Source: Scolanthus callimorphus (Eukaryota; Cnidaria; Anthozoa; Actiniaria; Edwardsiidae). Taken from it: a stretch of DNA of 64,000 nucleotides. The position numbers and the translations under genes are program-made. Shown here in pieces: positions 11,901-21,938 of the stretch (its first letter is position 1; each line of letters opens with the position of its first letter). The notes below the pieces were generated by a model. The model saw only the letters and a program-made list of their open reading frames with translations. It ran no database searches and was not told the origin of the DNA. Location of the stretch: positions 24,711,605 through 24,775,604 of the forward strand of contig CM066912.1 in the NCBI GenBank assembly GCA_033964015.1, given 5' to 3'.

Positions 11901-12904
11901 TCAACATAAATTAAGAACGTGGATCAAAAGCCAAATCTGGCGTGGAGGAAGGGGTAGGGGGACGGGGGTGTCTATCTCCGGAACCATATGATTTCATGGC
12001 GCAGCAGACAAAGAAAAACTAAACGGGGCATGTAAATGTTAACATTACTGCAATGTCCCCCCTATCAGAGCTTCAGGTTTGTGAGATCCCCTTTCGCTCG
12101 CCCCCAAAATGTTATCCCATGCCGAAAAATCCCCCCCCCCCCCGGCCATAAAACCCTGTCCCTTATTTGGACTAGCTACAGGCTTGGCAAAACCTAATTT
12201 TCCCATACCTGCCAACCCTGAAAACTCCAAAACCGGGAGATTTTGTCACAAATACAACAACTGTACGAGCAAATGGCAAGAAATTTACCCGGGAGATATA
12301 CAGTAAATATATGGAAAGTTTCAATTTTTTTCCCGGGAGACTGAGGGTTAAAACCGGGAGTCTCCCGCGTAAACCGGGAGAGTTGGCAGGTATGTTTTCC
12401 ATGATATGCAAAATAAACTTGGAAAACAACCGATGCGCCTGTCTTTAACAATGTATGCATTGCTACTCGAAAAGTTCACTAAAATTCACTGTTGCGATGG
12501 GCGATTGGCGATTTTTAGCAGTCTCGATCAAAACTAAAACGTTGGATTCGGCTACTTCAGTGGGTCGACTGATTGCAAATCATCTAAAATTATGACACTA
12601 TCACTTACCGTGTAAAGTTTTCGTTCTCGAGAGTGAACATATTGTTGTATTCGGCTAGATCGGCACGGCAGCGAAGGCGCAGGTTTGTGAAGTTCCTTAC
12701 GCGAACATCGACAATGTTTCGGGGCTTGTAAGGAGTTTTCTTTTCATTCGTTTCGAACAAGATCTTGTTGGACTTGAAGTAGCTCGTGGCGAAGCCTGTG
12801 CCGATCTTTTTAGCGTAATCTTTGGCTGTGATTGGTGAATCCTCGGAAATTACACATGAGAAAAGAGAAAAGAGGATGACAAAGATCACGATAAAAGTTT
12901 GCAT
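5994..12904 (-). CDS. GH5-like secreted glycoside hydrolase, copy A (3 exons)
   Basis: Likely an extracellular cellulase-type (GH5 fold) glycoside hydrolase. Exons on the minus strand are 12904-12609, 11517-11379 and 6716-5994, joined by GT-AG introns and giving 385 aa. Residues 1-19 form a signal peptide (MQTFIVIFVILFSLFSCVIS). The family landmarks follow in order: the strand with NLRLRCRADL, then GVTPIVSYIHHDDE with paired histidines, the candidate acid/base glutamate in NLFTELG, EWHVYASGP, and TYFGAWMPTDN near the C-terminus. The last motif stands where GH5 enzymes usually have GE(F/W)G with the nucleophile glutamate; here it is GAWM. Exon 2 is 139 nt and intron phases are identical to copy B at 17519-20144, so the two are paralogues. 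Intron 2 (4.66 kb) is full of repeats. The exon 2 acceptor has a poor pyrimidine tract. Start chosen at the ATG directly before the signal peptide. GH5 assignment is firm at fold level; substrate and activity are unknown. Confidence 0.85.
7280..7553 (+). mobile_element. MITE with CATATCAAGATAG ends, copy 1
   Basis: About 274 bp ending in ATCTTGATATG, the inverse of its left end. An inverted copy lies at 9056-9330. Both lie in GH5 copy A intron 2. Confidence 0.75.
9056..9330 (-). mobile_element. MITE with CATATCAAGATAG ends, copy 2
   Basis: Reverse complement of the element at 7280-7553 along nearly its full length, including the block with GGGCTTCCTGTGGTATCTTG. Confidence 0.75.
9533..9676. 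repeat. Long hairpin / foldback element
   Basis: Arms of about 60 bases: ACTTAATGACTGC...GGGAAACAGCGAGTTTTG on the left is mirrored by CAAAACTCGCTGTTTCCC...GCAGTCATTAAGT on the right, with a loop near 9600-9610. It would form a stable stem in DNA or in the GH5 A pre-mRNA. Confidence 0.85.
10298..10487. mobile_element. MITE, AGAGCGGATTTC family (190 bp)
   Basis: Left end AGAGCAGATTTCGTATGACT and right end AGTCATACGAAATCTGCTCT are perfect 20-bp inverses. The GC-rich interior has several ACCGCG motifs. Confidence 0.85.
10921..11036. repeat. Palindromic TTTCTGCAGAAA-family element, copy
   Basis: Inner palindrome with CCATGGGAAATCCGAACACT and TTCAGCTTTTCCCATGGATG, shared with the copies at 29040, 46449, 4020 and 56705. 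Confidence 0.7.
12204..12394. mobile_element. MITE with CATACCTGCCAAC ends
   Basis: 13-bp inverted ends CATACCTGCCAAC and GTTGGCAGGTATG. The interior repeats ACCGGGAG in both orientations. It lies in intron 1 of GH5 copy A. I recall similar ends in many aquatic animal genomes; not checked. Confidence 0.75.
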
Positions 12905-13004
12905 TTTGGTCGCGGTAAAACAGCTCCAGTTCTGTGAATATAGGACCAAAGTTGCGCGATCGAAGTCTAAGACAAGACTGACAAAGAAACTATACAAACT
13001 AAAT

Positions 13005-13330
13005 AAATGTCATTTAGCTCCAGACGCGAACCACCGAGCTGTTCATTCAGCGGTCACTCCCAGATCGGTGTCTCTTAGTTCGGGACGCCTGATGAGCCGC
13101 CTTCAATGATGAACCGCATTCAGTGATCCATGCCGTGAAAACCCATTTAGCTACAAGACCGAAGACACCCAACTGAGGTACCGTCAAAGTTCGACGAAAG
13201 GACTAGATGTATCAACATTGAATTTTTTTCATTTTCACAACCGAGAATTTCTCACACATGCATTTTTAGCCGCCGCTGTTACAGATTTAACTTTAAGGAA
13301 ACCAGGCAACCTAGCCGACCACAATATGTT
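13005..13330 (+). repeat. Copy of the 296-bp repeat family upstream of GH5 copy A
   Basis: Shares TTCGGGACGCCTGATGAGCC and CATTTAGCTACAAGAC with the array at 1208-2230. It begins about 100 bases 5' of the GH5 A start codon, so it occupies that gene's promoter region. Confidence 0.85.
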
Positions 13331-15063
13331 TTATTTTGCATCTGTTAAAACATAGTTTATAGAGGAGAATGGTTAGGAAACCTGACACCCTGTTTTTGTG
13401 CTATCTCTTTGTTCACTTTTTCTGAGGAATCCTTTTGTTTGTGCAGGATCACCGGTACATAAGTACCAAAATTCAGCCAGTAAGATTCAGTGTACAACCA
13501 GACATGCATATTAGATGAGGGTGTAAAAAAATTGTGCAGGGTCAATATCCTTTCAACATCCAGCCCACGCTATTCAGTATTGGTCCTTATAATATTAATC
13601 CATTCATAGGATGCTCATCCAATCTCTGCACTGGATTCGGATCAGGTGACACTACTCATGTAACCCCCGATACCACATGGCTAGGTGTCTGATCTACAGA
13701 ATACTAATTGATCTAATTAGTATTCTGTATCTGATACAGACATATATAGACATATATTAGACATTACTATTCTGTATAGGACACCTTCCAGTGCAGCCCT
13801 CAGTCTTTGAACAGTTGGATATTTGTTTCAAATAACAAATATCCCCTACTGTCCAAAGGCTGATGGGGACCACTCTAGCGAATACGTATGGTCTTCTCTC
13901 GTAGAGCAGTACCTAAAAAAAACTTCACCTGAGAGACTATATGTTGTTTTAGTCCGGCTAGTTCCATGTGGGACATGAATCATGCCTTCTGCGCATGCTT
14001 GCTAAAAAACGGGCTTTTTGTAAACACCCGAAAATTCTTTCATTTTCAATGCATATTCAATTTAATATAAGTACAAAAGTAGAATATCATAACTACTTTA
14101 CAATGTTCGTGTCTATGTTGTATCGGTACATACAACATAGCCACTCATATTGTAAATAGTACTTTGAAGTTTGCCAGGCTTCCTAACCATTCCACTCCAT
14201 TAACTATGGTTAAAATCACAAATCAGTTCTATCCGATTATCTTTTCCAGAGCGTGCAAACATTTTGGTTAATATTCTATTACTTATAATTTTTGAACAAG
14301 ACGCATATTGAAGGCTTTCGCCATGAAAAAGCAAAACACGTTTTCCAAACATCTCGACGTCCGCTTGGCCTCCTGTTTTTTTCAACACACTTCTCAATGT
14401 TTGGAAATCCCGATGAAACACTCTGTCTCGTGCTTGATATATTTTTAAAAAATCACGAAATATCAAACAATGCACCGATAAAAATTGTCGTTCGTTGCAC
14501 CTCTCCTCTCAAGTGCAATGAGAAAAAACGCCCGTGATTTATTGATATGGGAAGAGATAGAAATGCCATGAACGTCTAAATGTGTTTGGAGTGTCACTAG
14601 GGATGCACTATTACCTGCCAAGAGCGGTTCCACAAAGAGAAGTTGATATCGATTGTAACATTTATTTGTATAGAGGGAAACACTATGATGAAGTTTACAC
14701 CGCAGGTGATAATAAAGGCCTCTGCCTTCCCTGTACAAGGTGGTCATTAAGAGCCTATTGCACTCTCTTAGTAAGAGTAGGGGATTGTCTCCCGGTGCAA
14801 TGGCCTCTGGCTCTCGAAAGCGCGGTAGAACAGCCCCAATGATTGTAAGCTGCGCGTCAGCAATTTGCACTATCTTTTAAGTCCTAGTCCCTCTCCTTGT
14901 CTAGCAGTCCTGTACTTTCTCCACATTCCCTCTCGATATAGGACTCGAGTTGCGACAAAACTTCACGTTCCTTGGGAACCGTTTTTATCTTCCCCGTTCT
15001 TTTCTTTGGTGTTTCATTGTCTCTGCATTCACTCCCTCCCTGGCAAAGAACATTATCAAACTA
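13331..15063. other. No gene seen between the GH5 genes
   Basis: Unassigned AT-rich sequence. A short palindromic stretch near 13700-13735 contains the inverse pair AGAATACTAATTGATC and GATCAATTAGTATTCT-like. 14690-14860 is a repeat also found, inverted, at the left end of the window. Confidence 0.45.
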
Positions 15064-15420
15064 TCTCATGTCATTTAGCCCCAGGGCACGTGAATCCCCA
15101 AGCCGTTCATTTAGTGGACCTTACAAGATCGGTGTTCGGGACGCCGCCTTCAAAGATAAACCGCCACGATAAACCGTATTCAGTGATTCATGTAGTGAAA
15201 ACCAATTTAGCTACAAGACAACCAACCGAGGTACCGTCAAAGAGTACCGTTTTCATTCAGCGAATCGTCAAAAGGACCAATATTTTATGTCACTCATGGT
15301 TTACCAGATGTATCAATATTGAATTGCTTTCTTTTCCACAAACGATATTTCTCACGCGTCAAATTTTCTTCGCCGCAATGGGCTACTTAATTTAGACCCA
15401 AAGGCAACCAGCAGAAATGA
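15064..15420 (+). repeat. Diverged copy of the 296-bp repeat family
   Basis: Contains CGAGGTACCGTCAAAGAGTA and the TGTATCAATATTGAATTGCT block. More diverged than the tandem units at 1208-2230. Confidence 0.8.
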
Positions 15421-15526
15421 GCGTAGTCAAAAAATGCATTTGCATCTTTTTATATTTGATATTAGCCTAAGCAATGTAGGTAAGTCTTATCGGCAAGATG
15501 GCCAATTTTCATACACATTTGATGCA

Positions 15527-15690
15527 ATGTCGATGGTAAGGTATTGGCTTACCATGGTTACAACGGGTGACGGAGAATTAGGGTTCGATTCCGGAGAGGG
15601 AGCCTGAGAAACGGCTACCACATCCAAGGAAGGCAGCAGGCGCGCAAATTACCCAATCCTGACAGGGAGGTAGTGACAAGAAATAACAAT
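15527..15690 (+). pseudogene. 18S rRNA gene fragment
   Basis: About 164 bases match a well-conserved 5' portion of eukaryotic 18S rRNA. The string runs from the TGTCGATGGTAAGG region through GGGTTCGATTCCGGAGAGGG and GGCTACCACATCCAAGGAAG to GGTAGTGACAAGAAATAACA. A two-base loss near GACAGGGAGG compared with the usual GACACAGGGAGG suggests decay. Sequence on both sides is unrelated to rDNA, so this is an isolated insertion and not a functional rRNA gene. The variant bases resemble cnidarian 18S from memory. Confidence 0.9.
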
Positions 15691-17518
15691 TTGAAAAATG
15701 TTCATCACAACAAGATTTCACAAAACTCAATCCGTTTCCATCTACTCTATAATAGCTGATCACAATCATCACAATCATGATCGCTTTGTAGTAAAAGGAC
15801 TATTTAACGAACCTAGACATGGCATTTCAGCTACCCATCAGTTTCTCGCCACTATTGTAGGTGGGAAAAAGCAAACTTTTTCGTAATGTTTAATTTCGAA
15901 CATATTCGTCAAACAGTCAAATATCACGTCGATAACGGTCCGGCATGGCATCGCAAAAACGAGCATGGTGACCACATATTGCATGTTTTGAACATCCAAT
16001 GCATGGACATTAAGGTGACTCGCTCGAAATGGTTTGTGCGCTCATCTGTGTCCAGAGCTGGATTTACCAGGTTATACATATCGGGCTAGAACTTTTGCGT
16101 TTTTTTTGCCGATTCCAGTAATTCTTTTGTAAATCAAGCACAAATGACCCTAGATTAGCTGCGAATTCTCCGATCTTTGCAATAGTTTTTCACCTAAGTA
16201 ACAATTCTTAAATACAAAGAAGACCCCATAGTTTGTAATGCCTTCTCATAAAAGAATCTTGCAGATATTTTCGGCTTAAATCTTGGCGATGCTCATTAGA
16301 AGACTTGAACTTTTATCTGGCCAAGTTTCAGAAAATTCGTAGGCCAGAAATGTATCAGCGAGGTCGATGTCGAAGACGCACCACAAATTAAGCCTTTCAC
16401 TAAGGCATAATGTAAAATGTTCCTGCGCACTAATAAAAGCATTTCAAGCTATCAATTTTTGGGACAAGTTACCTAGATGCATGTCAAACTATATGTTAAG
16501 AGCAATTGCTTTAAATCCAAACCACTTAACTTTAGAAGCACTGTTTCTTTGGGGCATAAACACAGAAATTTATGGCATCCCACACTTGGTAAATTTAACC
16601 TTAAAATTGGATGTTTTGTATCAAAAGAGATATCACGGAATTAAACTGAATGTTTTTTGAAAGCTATTATGCAGGTTTAACTTAAAGTTGAATGTTTCAT
16701 TGCCGCGAATTCTAATTTTCTTTTGCGAGCTAACTGCGCTCTCTCCATGGTCGCAGGTTTGAAACCTGTTGTTGTGAAATGCTAATGATCAGGGCACTCA
16801 ATTGAAAGGGGGGTACCTTAACTCACCTCCAAAATTCGCTTTGTAGGACGTCTTTTCAACTTTTCATTCATCTTTTTAAACCTATTTATTCGGACAAGCA
16901 TGCTGTCCAGAGCCTACCCCGTGAGGGGAGCTCTGGGTACGAGAATGTCTGAGAGCAAAAAACTGATTTTCAAAAAGAAACATTCGTACCAAAAAGATGA
17001 CGGGCTCCGGGTACGAGATTGCGGAAAACTTCTTTAGACGAGCATTATCTAGACAGGCGCGCTAACATGCTGAGAGGATTAGAAACAGATCACAGATTCT
17101 CATTCCAGACCTGCTGTCTACTGGTGCTCTTAGGAAACGGTTTTCACTTCAAAGAACATACCCAGATCCCAAAACAACTTTTTCACTCAGAAAAGAGAAA
17201 GACACTGCTCGAAATTCTGTTTGTTTTTAGTACAAGTTTCACTTTGAAGACAATATGTCTGAAGCGGGCCACAAATGTTTGTGAAAGGCCTTTTTATCCA
17301 TTATTGATACAGTTGTTTCGCCAAGCATGAGATTTTGAAAGGACTTGTCTGATAGTCACCAGAGCTAGACATGAGCTACTTTCATTAAAAGGTGATCCAC
17401 GTTCCATAAAGGAGCTCTAAATTGACCCAACTTCAACGCCACGCCAGCTTTGCATTGACATTAATATTATTGGAATATTTCCCACGAGGCATTTGATTTG
17501 TTCTACATTGGGACAAAA
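15691..17518. other. No gene seen; upstream region of GH5 copy B
   Basis: No exon recognised. A fragment GGGGAGCTCTGGGTACGAGA near 16926 belongs to the repeat family at 3098-3960. No clear TATA box or initiator was identified. Confidence 0.45.
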
Positions 17519-20144
17519 ATGCGTGTTTATTGTACCGTGGCCCTTTTAATGTTCCCTGCCCTTCTTTCGACCGTTTATTCCGATGTAGCCATTGCCCCCG
17601 CGGATTACGTTAGATTTATGGAGACAGGGTTCGCGACTAATTGGTTTAAGACGAACAACTCGATGGCAAAATACAAAGCGAAGAACATCGATGACGTCTA
17701 CGCCAAAGGCTTCAGAAATCTACGGCTGCGCTGTCGCGCTGATCTTTATGACCCACCCTACAACAACACCAAATTCAAAAGGTAACCCGACCGTCTCTGT
17801 TCGTGCCATTCATAACAACACTAGCCATGATTAGACAAGAGGAGATGTTTTAGAACAAACAAGGGCCTATGCGGTTTTAAGGTATAGATATAAGTAAGTA
17901 ATCATCCATGCAAAGGAACCGAAACTCCATTGTTCTACGGCATTCAGGGTTCCCACATAGGATGTGTTCCATTCTTTTACCACAGAAAGTTGTCATGACT
18001 AGTAACATAATACAAGTGAAACAATTATTGATTTCGACTTGCTTGAGAAAATATGGCGATAATAACTCTCCAGACCAATCAGATTAAAGAAAAACAAAGG
18101 AAAGAGAATCACTATTTTACGCTAGGTTCCCCATATACGAAGTCTTTAAAAATCGTATATCCTGTATATGAGTACCACCTGTGCTTATATCTTACCATAA
18201 ATCCTGAGAAAAGTCTTTCTTTCATGGTAATTTTACCAACTTTTGTGTCTAAGCCAATGGAATCGCCGATATTTTCAATAGAAAATAATTGCATTCCAGC
18301 ATGCTCTGCCGTTGGCTTGGGTAGTTCTTATACGGACCATTACTTAATCTAGACAACATTGCCAAATTTACGATTCTCGATTTTTAGTGACGTAGCTATC
18401 TTAGCACACGTGCTTCAAACTTGATTGGCTAAGTACAACTGGCTTTGAAGTAAGGCCACAGGCCACGGCTAGGCTTAGGTTGTTTGAAAAATTGATAAAA
18501 GTTGCTCAAAAGTTGCTGTCTTTCTCGTAAAGTTGCCTTACATTTCACAACATAGACACCGATGATGAGATCAAGTCAAGTGCAACTTTAATTGAGCTAC
18601 CCATTTCTATAAGGACGTACATTTATACAATTGTTATTGTATGGAAAATTTTGGTTTTTAAGCCTAGTGAATCCTTAGTTCAAAAAACATCTCATCAAAG
18701 CTGGCTAAACCGAGGTTTGTAAGGGCCCACTTACCCTGGTATATGGGCGTATAACAATGAAATATAATTATATGTTGAAATTTATCCTTTTAGTTTTCTA
18801 AAAAACCTCACCATAGTGGTGGACAAGTGTATCGCTACGGGCGTCACGCCCATCATTTCCTGGATTCACCATCACGACGAAGCGTACGCAACTGAAACGG
18901 CCAAGAAAAACTACGTTACTTGGTGGAAGAAGGTACAGTAACCCCCCCGGAAAAAGCCGTAGTAAAATTGAAAGGGCAGTGTCACTATTAGGGACTCAGG
19001 AGGGTGGTCAAAACATCTGTACTCGAATGGGACCCCGGTGGGGTGGTGTATACCGCAGCCGACCTTCGCAGTTAAAAATGGCCATTTTTAACTGCGAATA
19101 TCTCGTAAAATAATAAATGAATACAAAAGATTGGCTCAGTAACGTTTTAATTTTGTTTTCCTTAGAGGGCACGGTAATAAATGTTGCGTTCTGATTGGTT
19201 CTTAGAGCAAGCGCGCTCGGGTAATATTTTCTTAACTTTCATCGTGACTTTCCGTGGTTACCGTGCGTGACTTGGTGAAAGCAGGGAAGTGTGTCACACT
19301 TCCCTTCACCTAAGTCACGGTAACCATTTGCGCGCGCTTCATTTTCATAAAAATCCGGCCTCGGTCAACATTTTCCAGCCCTCGGTCACAGTTTTTCCCG
19401 ACGGACCTCCCAGCCGGTAAATAACATATATTTATTTCATTTATTTCATTGTATCTGAAGGTAGCGAAACACTTACAGGACAAGAGCTACAAGCTTTGCT
19501 TCAACCTCTTCACGGAGCTTGGCGTCGATGCATGTGGAGGGGACAGGTCGAAATGCGGAGAGAGTCTTCGGGAGAATACAGACCGGTACAACCTGTGGAC
19601 GAAAGCAGTTGTGAAGGCAATTCGAAACACGGGAGGGAATAACGAAAAGCGAATTCTGATTCTTGGGTCGCCAGAAAAGACAGGAGAAGATCTAGATAAG
19701 ATCGATGAGGAAATCTACAAAAACGACTCGTATATGATGGCGGAATGGCATCTGTACGCCTCCGGACCCAATCAGGAAGTACTTAGCAATGGCAAGAAAA
19801 GCGCGAAGTACTGGAAAGGCGATGGCACAAAGGAAGGAAGAAAACAAGTCGCCGAGGCAATTAAGCATGCCACTGATTTTACCGACAGCCATGGTCTCAA
19901 GACGTATTTAGGAGCTTGGATGCCAACTGACAACAAGGATGGAAGTCTGAGTCAAAGCGAGGTCATCGAGTTTGGAAAATATTTTGCTAAGAAGCTGAAG
20001 GAGGCAGGAATCCCGTGGTCCTTGAATGTCCTCGATCGGTACTACGACACAAAGAAACAGGAGTGGATAGAGGGCAAGCAAGAGATCCAAGGAAAAAACA
20101 TCGATATGGCGTTAGTTCTGAAAAAAATTGAAGCAGTGATGTAA
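17519..20144 (+). CDS. GH5-like secreted glycoside hydrolase, copy B (3 exons)
   Basis: Paralogue of the minus-strand gene at 5994-12904. Exons are 17519-17781, 18794-18932 and 19461-20144, giving 361 aa. Residues 1-22 are a signal peptide starting MRVYCTVALLMFPALLSTVY. Recognisable blocks are GFATNWFKTN, GFRNLRLRCRADL, GVTPIISWIHHDDE, the candidate acid/base glutamate in CFNLFTELG, MMAEWHLYASGPN, and TYLGAWMPTDNKDG, then GIPWSLNVLDRYYD. As in copy A the usual GEFG nucleophile motif reads GAWM, and the residue before the acid/base glutamate is Thr rather than Asn. The two genes are divergently oriented with 4.6 kb between their start codons. A poly(A) signal AATAAA lies at 20327, about 180 bases after the stop. 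Intron 2 contains a near-perfect palindrome at 19256-19325. Splice junctions are canonical and phases (2, then 0) match copy A. Catalytic competence is uncertain. Confidence 0.88.
19256..19325. repeat. Near-perfect palindrome in GH5 copy B intron 2
   Basis: Left arm GGTTACCGTGCGTGACTTGG and right arm CCTAAGTCACGGTAACC meet at GTGTGTCACAC. Stem of roughly 33 bases with few mismatches. Confidence 0.8.
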
Positions 20145-20326
20145 TTATTAAGATTCTAGCAGCAGTTTCATTTAATCTAAGAGACAAATCTCCAAATATT
20201 AGGTCTGATCGACATCAGTGTCAGAATGTGTCTATTTTTAGAACCAGCCTCGCGTATTATTGAACATAGAAATACCAACTATAGTAAGGCACGTACACGT
20301 AATATAAGCAGCCTCAAAGCCATACG

Positions 20327-20332
20327 AATAAA
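20327..20332 (+). promoter_or_regulatory. Poly(A) signal of GH5 copy B
   Basis: AATAAA about 180 bases downstream of the GH5 B stop codon; it is the first canonical hexamer seen there. Confidence 0.55.
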
Positions 20333-20658
20333 AAGCAAATACAAAAGTATATAGCATTTGTTAATCATTTCATTGAATGCGCGAATCCAGACCGGCTTAC
20401 GTAAACTTTTGATATTCTATAGAGCCATATATTCGCCGCCGTATGCGCGCCCTGCATTTTCTGCGCATGCCCTGCATTTTCCAGAGCCCTGCGGGCGACG
20501 CATGCGCAGAAAAGCAGGGCTCCGAGAACGGGATTGTCTCGTCACCTGAGCCTACGGTCGTCTGAGCCAGCGGCGACATTCCAGAGAAAGGTAACTGTCC
20601 TAAGATTTCGCTTTTCGTAGACCGGTTTGGCACTGCAGCATCGTTCATCACCTCCACC

Positions 20659-20694
20659 CTACAGACTGATACATTTTAATGTATCAGTCTGTAG
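20659..20694. repeat. Perfect hairpin 1 of a tandem pair
   Basis: 17-bp arms CTACAGACTGATACATT and AATGTATCAGTCTGTAG with a TT centre. It overlaps the next hairpin by three bases. Confidence 0.9.
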
Positions 20695-20725
20695 TCCCCT
20701 GAGTATTAAAATACTCAGGGGACTA
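20692..20725. repeat. Perfect hairpin 2 of a tandem pair
   Basis: 16-bp arms TAGTCCCCTGAGTATT and AATACTCAGGGGACTA around AA. It ends directly before the target duplication of the hAT-like MITE at 20734. Confidence 0.9.
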
Positions 20726-21112
20726 TGTGCGAGCAAGAGTGGATTACCAAGAGTTTCCATATTTACTATGTACGCCCGAATCAAAGTCAGAAAAGTGTCT
20801 ATTTTTAGAACTGAGTATGCCCGCGAAAATTCGTCATCCACAGGGTTCCCACTTTCTCGCCACGCGAACAGTTGTGAGATCCAGCCTAAAATTAAATCGC
20901 AGATCAATGGAAAAACCGTTAAAATCGCAAAGGTAAGGTAGGATATTCTCTATTTTGTTGTGTATTGGGTATACGAGCATTCGAGCCTGAGCATTCGAAT
21001 ACTTTCGCGCGCGAAACTCAAATCTAAAAATAGACACTTTTCTGACTGTGAATATGTGGACAAATACAGTAGGGAAAGATTCTAACTCTTGTTAATCCAC
21101 TCTTGGTGCGAG
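20726..21112 (+). mobile_element. hAT-like MITE, copy 1
   Basis: The element spans 20734-21104 with ends CAAGAGTGGATTACCAAGAG and TTGTTAATCCACTCTT. Flanks TGTGCGAG (20726-20733) and GGTGCGAG (21105-21112) agree at 7 of 8 bases, as expected for an 8-bp target duplication. A reverse-complement copy lies at 44635-45002. No transposase. Confidence 0.85.
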
Positions 21113-21388
21113 TTGGTTTGGGCCTCCTGTTGCTTGCTCGTTTTTCTCTCTTCTGGCCATAGCCTGATGCAACGCAATCGCACTGTGTGCATTCGAACCC
21201 AGAGCTCCCCGGCTCGTCGCCTCACAGGGGAGGCTCTAGTGACATCCATTTGAGGGCCTTCGCTGATTGGCTGAAATGGCGCGCATGCGTACATAAAAGT
21301 AGCTTTAATCGCGCTTTATAAAAACGTATCTGTGAAAATAATACCACATGAATCCGGCTTCCCTCAACATGAAAGAGATCCACTAGGA

Positions 21389-21554
21389 CAGGGGCGTAGC
21401 CAGGAGGGGGGGGGGGGGGGGCCTTTCTCGGGAGATTTTCCCATACATTTACTGTATTTGCTGGAGGAAATTTGAACATTTTCGTCCCATGTTTTCACTA
21501 TCGCCCCCCCCCCCCCCCCCCCCTCCCCTTCAGAAATTCCTGGCTACGCCGCTG
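21389..21554. mobile_element. MITE with GGGGCGTAGCCAGG ends and G/C homopolymers
   Basis: Left CAGGGGCGTAGCCAGG and right CCTGGCTACGCCGCTG are inverted. Poly(G) lies near the left end and poly(C) near the right end. A relative without intact ends lies at about 42768-42912. Confidence 0.75.
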
Positions 21555-21740
21555 CGAGGTCCATAAAAATCTGTAACTTAGGGAACATTGCGACGGCTAA
21601 AAATGCATAAGTGAGAAATTCTTGTTTATGAAAATAAAAACAATTCAATATTGATACATCTGGTACACCATAAGATATTGGGCTTGTTGACGACTCACTG
21701 ACTGAAAACGGTATTATTTGACGGTGTCTCGCAGCCAGAA
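21541..21740 (-). repeat. Reverse copy of the 296-bp repeat family
   Basis: Reads as the reverse complement of the block with TGTATCAATATTGAATTGTT and the AAATCTGTAACTTAGGGAAC tail seen at 2280-2310. It abuts the GH5 fragment. Confidence 0.75.
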
Positions 21741-21749
21741 ACATATAAC

Positions 21750-21805
21750 TTAGGAGCTTGGATGCCAACTGACAACAAGAAGGGAAGTCTGAGTCAAAGT
21801 GAGGC
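21750..21805 (+). pseudogene. Fragment of GH5 exon 3
   Basis: 56 bases nearly identical to 19908-19963 in exon 3 of GH5 copy B, differing at about three or four positions. The frame is kept and would still read LGAWMPTDNKKGSLSQSE. It directly follows a reverse-orientation copy of the 296-bp repeat (21541-21740), and no other exon piece is visible around it. Either a relic of a third GH5 copy or a piece carried by the repeat. Confidence 0.85.
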
Positions 21806-21907
21806 ATATATCCAGTTTCAAACTGGATGTATATTTGCTTTTTGTAGTGAATTTTGACTAGCGGTTAATAAATTCATACCACGTTGGTCCGCTTTTTCTA
21901 GCACCCC

Positions 21908-21938
<31 letters not shown>

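Noticed and set aside
15527..15690. Active rDNA unit
   Set aside because: Only about 164 bases of 18S are present, with a small deletion and unrelated flanks.
20734..21104. ORFs of 67-104 aa in this stretch
   Set aside because: Located in the hAT-like MITE and repeated in the copy at 44635-45002; no transposase motifs.
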